From positions 1-64,000 of the forward strand of contig JBAMDO010000039.1 in assembly GCA_037074765.1 (NCBI GenBank): a stretch of DNA of 64,000 nucleotides. Direction: 5' to 3'. The position numbers and the translations under genes were made by a program. Shown one piece after another: positions 33,001-64,000 of this stretch (positions are counted from its first letter, which is position 1; every line of letters begins with the position of its first letter). Below the pieces are notes generated by a model. It was not told the DNA's origin and did not search any database. It saw only the letters and a list, made by a program, of their open reading frames with translations. The DNA comes from Mansonella perstans (Eukaryota > Nematoda > Chromadorea > Rhabditida > Onchocercidae).

Positions 33001-34757
33001 GCAAGCATCTCTTTATCTACAATTCTTAGATAAAAGCTTGCCATAATCCCATATTCGGGGCCTATTGGTTCCAAAGGCGTGCCCGGCCCTTAATGTTGTA
33101 TAGGCGGAGCAATAATCACTGCTTGTGTCCAAAAGATCATAATTATCATCTAATGGACACCCATCTGACGATCTTCCACATGTAACAATTGTTCTACTTT
33201 ATTTATTCTTATGAATTCATAGATGTCCATTAAGAATTGTCAATATTTTATTCTTTCTCATTTTGCCCATATTAAGCTTTACTTGTCCGGCTAATATTTT
33301 GGCTAATGTTTGGCTAATATTTGGCTAAATCCATAGTTAATATTATGTCCATAGATGAATAATGCATTTGTTTGTTTGAGCGGTGTTTGGCCAAGCAAAA
33401 ACAAGAAGATTAATTCCCTCTTACGAAAGATAAGAAAGAAATTATGCGCTTCTTAGTAGTATCGAATTACTGTACTAACAACAATTGCATTTCTCTTTCT
33501 TTGCCATTTTTGGCGGCTGACAGCTTTGGTTAAATTATTTGTTGCAAAAATTAATAAATTGAAATTCCATGATATCGATTTATTAAAAGACAATCCTTGC
33601 CCATATTCAGTTATTTCCCAAAAATTTTTTAATATAATTTTCACGCTAATATGATAAAGAAGCGATATACAAATGGAATTTAGCGAGAAGATAGAAAGAA
33701 ACTCAAATTTTAACGAATAAGGAAATCTGAAGGAAAAACAGATAAGAAAAGATTGAAATTTCATGATTCGATAAATTTTTGCTACCACTTTGTCAGTGAA
33801 TTCCACATTTTTTGGCGGTTGAGTATAGAAATGAAAGGGTGAAACCAAGGTGATTATTAGGCCTAATCTCTGAGATTGCTTGAGATTTTCGTCAGAAAGT
33901 AAAACTATTTACTAGCTACTGAAAAAGAAGGAGCAAATTACATTTGCTAATTTATTTTTGTCCGATTGTTTTGATAAGCAAGCAATTGAATTTATGCTAT
34001 GTGTTTCAACCTGATAAGCTTATTCATTAATTAGGCCTCCATTGCTTATGTAAAAATTATCCCAAAAAACTGACTAGGTAATTGTTTTTTACGCCACCTA
34101 TATATTTTATAGTATCAGGATATCAGATTTTGCAAAGAGTTTAATTCATTATGATTAACGCGACGCTCCACGCTATAATGTTTTTGAATTTTTTTTTTTG
34201 ATCATTCATTTATTCAAATGTAAAATATGCAAAAATTAATTTGTTATTCATCTTGCGATATGGCAAAGCCCAATCAGATCTTTTAATCCTTGAAAATTTG
34301 CCTTTTTTTTTGGTTTTCGCAGGGGAATACAATCTTCATTATAGATTGTCGTTGTTCTTGTCTACCACAAGCTTCTACTTTGTCGCCATTGACACGATAT
34401 TGGGAAGAAGAAGAGACTGCTGAATATCACTACTATTACTACTGACGGTACCACCACCTCTACACCATTACACTATTTCTACTACTACTACTATTTTTCA
34501 CAGCTTGACGCCTCTTTTTGTTGTGTCTTTCACTTGTAATTTCGAAATTTCATTGAACGAAGATATTTCAAAAAAAAAAAAAAAAAAAAATGCTGAAATT
34601 GGGTAGGAACAATGATGAATGTGTTCTATAGGTCAATGTGCCTTCTATTATGAAGCAAATTCGTTCAAACATATGAATTTGTCGTCGCACAAAAGATTGT
34701 CTGAACCCAACTTGAAGCAGATTATTTGATCATTCTTGATGTGAATATCAAAGAAGC
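30091..34757. other. Gene-poor region upstream of the MEGF6-like gene
   Basis: About 4.7 kb without a convincing gene. A minus-strand stretch near 30900-31016 is open and has balanced composition, and 33030-33100 is unusually GC-rich; both are noted as findings. The 131-codon minus frame at 33453-33848 is Phe/Ile/Ser-rich and looks like noise. Simple repeats of GTACGT (32925-32992) and TTGGCTAA (33290-33330) are present, plus a 20-nt A-run near 34570. Confidence 0.4.
32925..32992. repeat. Short repeat cluster of GTACGT/CTAGTAAG motifs
   Basis: TTGTACGT occurs repeatedly, bounded on both sides by ACGTCTAGTAAG. It is non-coding. Confidence 0.75.
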
Positions 34758-57268
<22,511 letters not shown>

Positions 57269-59676
57269 CACCACTTTCTTTTTATGCAATTTTTATGCAA
57301 TTTAACAGTGTAAATATTTTATAAATCATTGTTAAATAGCCCATCTGAGTGCTGTAGCATTATAATTTTCTTTTTACACCATTGGAAATTTGATCAGCTG
57401 GATCAAATGAAAATTACCATAGATTTATCAAATATATCCTGTAACCAATGACTTCATGCAAGAGTAATACAAAATTTCATCAAGAAATGAATCCAAATAC
57501 AATCTTTTAATGTATTTGCTGATGGAATTATCAAAAACGAATCCATTCTTCTCTCTCTGCTTCACTCTGATGTTATTCCACTACATTTTTCCATGATCTT
57601 ATTTATATCCGGTGTTACATTGTTAAAAAGCTGGAGAATTCCCAATTTTTTTTTCAATATGGTGAAAAAATATTCCATTTTCTTCATTTCCTTGTTGTGG
57701 TTGCATTTAAAAAAGCCTTCAAAGAAATAAATTCACTTTTATATCCTTCTGATTGCATGGGAATGTTACACCTCTTAGTGTAACATGGGAATGTTACACC
57801 TCTTAGTGTAACCTCTTAGTGTATGCATTCCAGAACACACATTACTTAAATGCATCCAGATTGTAATTAACGTAGATGGAAATGGAACACCGGATCTCGA
57901 ATAAAATTCTTATTGGGGAATTATTTGCAAATTTGGTAATAGCTCCAAAGGTAGTATTAAAATTATCAGTCTTAATATTATCAGTCTAATTTGGACGCGT
58001 CCCGTTTATTCCAGTTTTTCGCTCATCAGAAAGTGAATTGGCGAGAGCGATGTACAGATCTGATCAGCTAAGCTTCTGTATAGCTAAATTCAATGAAAAG
58101 ATGGAAGCATGTTTGAGATAAACTAAATGGAATAATTTACGTCGTTTCATTCTGAGCAGTTTTGAAACTAAGGCTGTCCAAATTCTCTCGAAATATTCAA
58201 ATCTGAATAGTGGAGATATTTTAAATTTATTACCGCTCTAGTCAGTCTCATATACATATGATAATTAGTGCATGCAATAATTTGAACAAAAAAGAAGTTA
58301 AACTAGTTAGTTATTGGATTTGAAGCAAATCTTTCGGTATCTTTCAAAAACTTTCATTCCTTTACAGTTAATTTTCCAATTAGCGGTTCTCTTTCGCTTA
58401 AATCATATTTTCAGAATCACCTTCCTAATCACTCCTCATAGGATTTCAAAAATCTTTAAATGCATATAAATTATCTACTACTTTCATATAGAATTTTTAA
58501 AATTTGTGCGATGATTCTATCATACAATATGATTCTGTCATGAAAATCTCGGAGATAATCTGCATTAACGATCAATTTGCTGTTGCTGTTTCTGGGATAC
58601 TCACCGTTTAATTTGCGAATTTTATGCCATATTCTGGAATTCATTTAAACCTAGGAATTTCTACTGCAAATGTTTGTCACATTCGTAGGGAAAACAAACG
58701 AGGGACAGCAAACATATGGTAAAATTTTTTGAAAATATTACCATTTGGATATATGCTAACTTTGCATGTATAAATAAGTGACACGAATGATCCATTTGAA
58801 ATTACTTTTATATAAGATATTTTTGATATTTAGATAGTGATGCAAAATATGATCATATTGTAGTGATGTGTTAGTATTTTCCATTTTTTTCATTTTTTGA
58901 TTTACCACAGATCACATTTGACTGTGATAGTACGCACATTAGTATATTGCCCCCAAAGCTAACAAAACATGTTTATTGTGTATCACATGCGTGAGTCAGA
59001 ATTGCAAATCCAACAAACACAACATTGTTATTGATTTGTTTAAATTTTTCCTCCATATTCTCTAACTGTTTTGTAGTTATGACATAACATTAGATTTAAA
59101 TTTGAAGGGATCTTAATGAAATTAAATAGAATTTCCAATTGCTTCAAGTTAGCTCAGAAAAACCTGTGCAAACATCCTGTATTTCTACAAGGATCATATT
59201 CTAAAAAAGGGAAAATTATAATGCCAATTGTATGTATGATTTTTGTCGATTTTATCCAGATCATTGCAGAAACAATTTTAACTTATAGTTGGTATTTCTC
59301 GAAAGCGATTATAGATTGTTGTTCGAGAATAGCCTGCGGTATTGTTTCGCACTTACTGATATCAAGACACTGATCTTGAATTTACATTAATTTAGTTGAC
59401 TGTTGCACTATTCAAATTGATGCTAATTAATCACTCAATAACTTTGCAATAACAACTGATTATGAATGTTTATCTTGCACGAAGATCAAAGCAAGATACA
59501 TTTCTTTTTTTTAAAGTTATCCTAGTGGTTGTTCGCCTCTACTAATCTCCTCTTAAATGAGATCTATAAGCATTCATTTGTAAAGTTGCTGGAATTCCAA
59601 AAATCTTGCTGCAAATTTTGAAAGGATTGCGTGGTAGGAAAAACTGCAAATTAATCACAAAGAAAAAACGAATGAC
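57269..59676. other. Intergenic region after the MEGF6-like gene
   Basis: About 2.4 kb. An AATAAA at 57726-57731 is a possible polyadenylation signal, about 460 nt past the stop. A two-copy hairpin repeat is at 57761-57826. On the minus strand, 58616-58644 is a possible 29-nt exon of the next gene (acceptor AATTCCAG, donor GTGAGT). The plus-strand frame 59116-59373 (85 codons) has no family features. Confidence 0.4.
57761..57826. repeat. 28-bp tandem repeat with perfect hairpins
   Basis: GTTACACCTCTTAGTGTAAC occurs at 57765-57784 and 57793-57812. Each copy has 7-nt inverted arms (GTTACAC/GTGTAAC) around a 6-nt loop. A partial third copy (CTCTTAGTGTA) follows. They would lie in the distal 3' UTR or just downstream of the MEGF6-like gene. 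Confidence 0.9.
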
Positions 59677-61417
59677 CTGAGATCCGCACGAGTGCCAGGA
59701 AAATTAGGCTCTGGCACTTCGGAAGTCTGAAAGAAAATCAGTGTACTATGAATGAGTTTGTGACAGCTCTGAATAATTTAATGATTGTGTAATCAACGAC
59801 TAACTGGCTCAGCTATTCTTATTCTAATGCCTTTTGAGGTAACAAATCATTGTAGGATTCTGAAAATACTTTCATAATTTGAATTTCCAAAACTGAATGT
59901 GGAAAAATTAAATAATATATAATGAATGATTTTTAAAAAGATGATGCTAGCTACGAATTCTTTTTCTAATTTTTTCCCAAAATTTTTGGGCCTATGCTTT
60001 TTTTAACCGCCTCGAGACTCGACAATATTTCATTTAAAAATAAAAAAAATTGGAATACTTCCTGCAAGTAATTTTACACAAGTTTTTCGTCACAGGAAAT
60101 CAGTAAGTCAGTCAGAAATTTTTAAACAATATAGCGGAATATTGTCTTTACAATCTTTATAAATTCAATGCTTCAAAATTGATTGTGTATGAAATGACTG
60201 ATGGAAAAAGATCCTAAAAATATAAAATAGAACTGATTGTTCTTGTGCAAAATAATCCCAAAAGTAAGATTAACTGAGCTAACTGACTGGATAAAACAGC
60301 TCCGTAGTACATTACAAAGTCCTAAAGGACCCAATATTCAATAGAGTTTGATGTATTGCATAAAAATGATCAAAATTTAATTTAGCTTAAAATCGAAATT
60401 TAATGATATGTGTTCCTGAAAAATTTATGGTTAATTTTTCTGTAAAATTCACGGGACTTCATATCAAACATTGGGAAATTCGATTATTGCCTTATTCAGC
60501 ATTAAATAACATCAATAATAAGCCTAACATTCCCAATATCAAAGTCTAGAAATGAGTAATGCAAATGATAAGACTGCATGAAAAAATATTTTAATCTGAG
60601 ACATTAAATGTCATGGATCAACAGAGTTGAACAGAATAATGCAGCAATATGTACATATCACATGAGAGCGTAAGAAGGCAACCAACAATTGTTGCGACAT
60701 TTCAGAATTATACTTCACTGATAGATGAAGCTGAATATTTGTTCAGATTTGTGACGATATCTATCTGTGGCAGCAAATGATCCTCTGGGGACAGAAACTG
60801 TGGTGCGCAAATCTAAAATTCCTTTTTTTGGAATGAAAAAAAGTATCAAGCATCAATCTTATTTCGGAGCAAATCTAGGCAAATCTGACATTAATTTTCT
60901 TTTTAATTGAATATTTTGATTTCATTTTCAGTTTACCCTTTCATCTTGCCACAAACCAACTGTCGTCTCATCCAAATCGTAGTTTTCATTACTGATTGCT
61001 GATGAATCCAATGTCAGAGCAATCACAACTATACCTAAAATATTAAGTTATAGATTCGCCTCAGTACTGTCATCACTTCAATTTAAATTTACGCTTGTCT
61101 CTTCATAATTTTCTCAAGAAACTATATTCAAACAAATATTATTGATAAGATCTGACTGTGCATTTATAAATTACGGGGTCGGAGGAATTACACTGATTTT
61201 ATTTGAGCAATCGACAACCTCTGTGTCCTGTATCGTCTATTGCATGTGTGTAAAAAAATGTCACTGTATTAATATAATTTCTGTATATATAATTATTCTA
61301 AAAATCGCAGTACTAACCCGTTACAACCAAGACGATACTGAGCAATGAAACAAGTACCACGATCACGTTGAAAGTGACAGTGTTTGTCTTCCAACTAGTA
61401 GGTGGACTATCTGACAT
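59677..61417 (-). CDS. Unrecognised single-pass membrane protein (partial model)
   Basis: Exons on the minus strand chain in phase: 61318..61417 (ATG at 61417, MSDSPPTSWKTNTVTFN), 60937..61034, 60714..60812 and 59677..59726. The first two give one strongly hydrophobic segment of about 25 residues (VIVVLVSLLSIVLVVTG then IVVIALTL) after a short hydrophilic N-terminus, so the protein looks like a type II membrane protein with its C-terminus outside. After the membrane the sequence is acidic (NENYDLDETTVGLWQDE), then ICAPQFLSPEDHLLPQ, then SEVPEPNFPGTRADL. The chain should continue, possibly via a 29-nt exon at 58616-58644, but I found no clear end. The open frame extends upstream of 61417 to about 61455, so the true first exon may lie further right. 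No family is recognised. Confidence 0.45.
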
Positions 61418-61470
61418 AAGCAATATGCGGACTACTTCATCTTCCTCTATAATAGACGCATTAATTTTCT

Positions 61471-61492
61471 GTTTTTTTTTTTTTTTTTTTTT
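61471..61492. repeat. Poly-T run
   Basis: About 22 consecutive T bases. On the minus strand this is an A-run upstream of the membrane-protein exons. Confidence 0.85.
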
Positions 61493-61571
61493 GACTTTGA
61501 ACTTAAATGCAACAGAATGGCTTCTCTAACATCCCCGTTACAGTTTATATTTTTTTTTAATACTCTCGTTA

Positions 61572-61769
61572 TTACCAGTTTCTGATCAATAAGTTCTGAT
61601 CAAATGTCTGACTTCTAACACTTTCCCCATCCATCAAAATTAAATTACAAAAACCTGTCGTTGAATCATCACGTGAAATAATATGTTGACGTATGCTCAA
61701 GTATTCATAAATGATAACGAGTAACAAGCAAAGGAGAATGGCCAGTGCAAATCGCACTAAAAGGCGCAT
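61572..61769 (-). CDS. Possible first exon with signal-anchor segment
   Basis: A 65-codon minus-strand frame starts MRLLVRFALAILLCLLLVII, a short basic N-terminus followed by a strong hydrophobic core, like a signal peptide or signal anchor. The rest is polar (SIRQHIISRDDSTTGFCN). It may be an alternative first exon of the membrane-protein gene just downstream. A donor GTAATA near its end is out of phase with that gene, while a weaker GTTAGA donor would be in phase. It may also be an independent short protein or chance. Confidence 0.35.
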   Translation of the reverse strand: MRLLVRFALAILLCLLLVIIYEYLSIRQHIISRDDSTTGFCNLILMDGESVRSQTFDQNLLIRNW

Positions 61770-64000
61770 ACAATTGGATTCATACAGCAGGCAAGCACAC
61801 TGAGCCGTTCCTTTTTCGGATTAAGGCCCTTTTCTCGGTTCGGATAAGCAATCAAATAACTGTAATGATTTCAATGTCACATAATATGATATATTAATCA
61901 CAAATTATATGTTTTGGTTATTTCAATGAATCATAAATGGATCAATTTATGACTAAAGCCATTTTCAGATGATTTTTCCGCATGTTTGAAACTTATTGCT
62001 TACAGACTTATTCTGAGTACTTTGATTTTTATTATCCTAAAATGTTCACTGAGGTATCGCCATTTAGACGATCTTTAACAGTAATAGTAACATTAATATA
62101 ACTAATATAACTAGTTTAAGCTCTATTTTTCATTTTATTCGGTCAACGGTAATTGCAATTACAAGTAAAAAAAATAGAGTAAGAAATTAAGCTAAGAGTA
62201 ATAAGTAATGATTGTTGGTCCCATCATCAACAAAAACAACAACTGCTCTACAACTATCAGCGCTATACACCTATTTTGAATAATAGTGATCGAAAATCAA
62301 ATGTATCTAATAGAGATTTTAATGCACAAGTAAAATAATATCATAAAAAGGGAAAAAAATATTGGTATGTTTGCCATGCCTTTGTTGCTTCAATAATGAT
62401 TAATGAAAGGGAAAGACGAAAGAGCTAGAATGAATTCTGGTTTGTCGCTGTTTATTATTTAGTGTTTATTAGTGTATCATCTGATACTATAATCCGGAAT
62501 ATGTAGGACAGAGAGCGACATTAGGATTTATACGAAAATAAAAGAAAGATACGAAAGGAATAAGTGGAAAGAGGGAACTGTTTACTAAAAATGATGCAAT
62601 ATATCATTTGGGCAGATTTTTGAATCACAGATTCTTCGGCTGCTCTTATATATGAACTAAGCTATAGGAGCGAGGAAAAATGGTTACAATTCACCATAAA
62701 AATAAAACAAATGAAAAAAAAAAATTAGTGCAATTTAATAATTTTCAGAATGTTTAATTGAAATTAGAGCAAACACAATTTTCAAATTCAATAGGCAACT
62801 TTTGACTTTAAGGATCTTTATGTTACAGCCTGATAATTACACGTCTTGCTTTACTAAGAATACTGATAAGTCGAATTAACAATCACAGTGAGAATAATGG
62901 TGACACCAATAAAAATGTGATAAGAAGCAATTAATATGTTACTTGAAGCTTTTTCAGTCAAATTAATGAATACAAATTAGGAAAAAACATCAATATAAAC
63001 ATCTCAAATAGCGACTAAAATATTATCGATGTTTTTTATTGGTGTACACAAAGCGAAATGATGAAGAGAAAAGAGGACGAGATGGTCATTGACTTTTGAA
63101 ATTATTTTTTAGTTTAAGATTTCATAAAAATGAAATTTATTTGCGTATTCTGAAGCCTTGAAAAATTTCCTTATTCTTCTTAAGCAAATATTTTTAGCTT
63201 ATTTATTGAAGATTTAACAACATATAAATAAATAATCACATAAACACATAGTTTTGATCATTAACACAAAAAATGAAATTTATTTTTTATTTTTTTGTAT
63301 AAGCTAAAATATATTTAAAAATAAAAAAGGAGAAAATAGATAAGAGCAATCATGAAACTTTGAAAGTTGTTGTCTTTTTCACAAACTAAAATCAAATGAG
63401 AATGGAAGTTGCAGACAAGGTAGAGATAGAATCGATGAAAATGAAATAATAATAAGAGAAAGAAAGGGAGAATAACAACAAATGCGGCAATATAACAAAA
63501 TAAGTCTTTTAAAAATAATTAGCAATAAACTTTATGAAGCATAAAATTTCCTAACTGTTTATGGAATGTCAATTGGATTTTAAAAGAAGACAAGGCATGA
63601 AATGATGAATTTATCAAATTTCAAAATTAAAAATGACGCAAAGTAAAGGTAAAAGAAAAGTTGAATATTTTCACTTGAAATAAGAAAACAGCGTTAACAT
63701 TATGCCACCATAAAATGAATGCATGGTATAATAGAAGTGCAACTGAACTATAAATCCCAGTTAGATAAATAAACTGCGACAATCGTTAAAGTAATTGAAT
63801 TGTGAATAGCATATTTTACAAGAAAGAAAAACACTCGAAGTTTAACAGCAGAAAACCAATTAGCAAACAACAAATTATAATAATACTAAAAAAGTATTAC
63901 ATGAGAAACAAATGCGCATGGATGACTTAAATTCATGGATAATAAGATTTGAGAATTTGCCGCATATCGTGTCATTTAAGAGTTAACATCCATTTGAACG
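61770..64000. other. Right-end region with no recognised gene
   Basis: About 2.2 kb of AT-rich sequence with short A-runs. Read on both strands I see no exon, RNA gene, repeat array or mobile element that can be supported. Confidence 0.45.

Noticed and set aside
33453..33848. 131-codon minus-strand frame
   Set aside because: It is Phe/Ile/Ser/Lys-rich with no domain pattern, as expected for AT-rich noise.
59116..59373. 85-codon plus-strand frame
   Set aside because: It has a modest hydrophobic centre but no splice support, no family features and no conserved-looking context.

Overview
This is nuclear DNA of an animal, AT-rich by eye, with short coding exons split by GT-AG introns. The recognisable genes are metazoan, and several match nematode genes (Rpt4, sam-4/myrlysin, a CCDC53/WASHC3 protein, a MEGF6-like EMI/EGF protein). 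Intron density, AT content and gene content fit a clade III (filarial or spirurid) nematode, but species level is an inference. No prokaryotic operon, CRISPR array, rRNA gene or recognisable tRNA gene was seen.

Layout. 1-1145 (-): 5' part of a BAR-domain protein running off the left edge. 1828-8800 (+): trimethylguanosine synthase TGS1, divergent from the BAR gene. 11284-14597 (-): proteasome ATPase Rpt4, 8 exons, complete. 16859-20668 (-): TFIIIC subunit 5 (GTF3C5), 12 exons. 21591-23162 (+): glucosamine-6-phosphate N-acetyltransferase gna-1, 4 exons. 24320-29384 (+): an 82-aa unknown protein, a BORCS5/myrlysin protein (sam-4) and a WASH complex subunit 3 (CCDC53) protein, all in the same direction; the first two are only 40 bp apart. 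29787-30090 (+): a possible 70-aa gene. 30.1-34.7 kb: gene-poor. 34758-57268 (+): a 35-exon secreted MEGF6-like protein (signal peptide, EMI domain, one EGF, nine calcium-binding-type EGFs, a linker exon, then a long run of laminin-type EGFs). 59677-61417 (-): pieces of an unrecognised single-pass membrane protein. 61.8-64 kb: nothing recognisable.

Most exon chains were checked by hand for splice sites and phase. Rpt4, GTF3C5, gna-1, sam-4, WASHC3 and the 82-aa gene close perfectly. The MEGF6-like chain closes to 1653 codons plus stop, but only if one intron uses AT instead of GT at its donor. Other notable points are a nine-copy 30-bp coding repeat inside the TGS1 methyltransferase domain, the 40-bp gap between two genes, and several local tandem repeats. 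No single dramatic new system is evident; the strongest oddities are the TGS1 insertion, the AT-AG intron and the tight gene pair.
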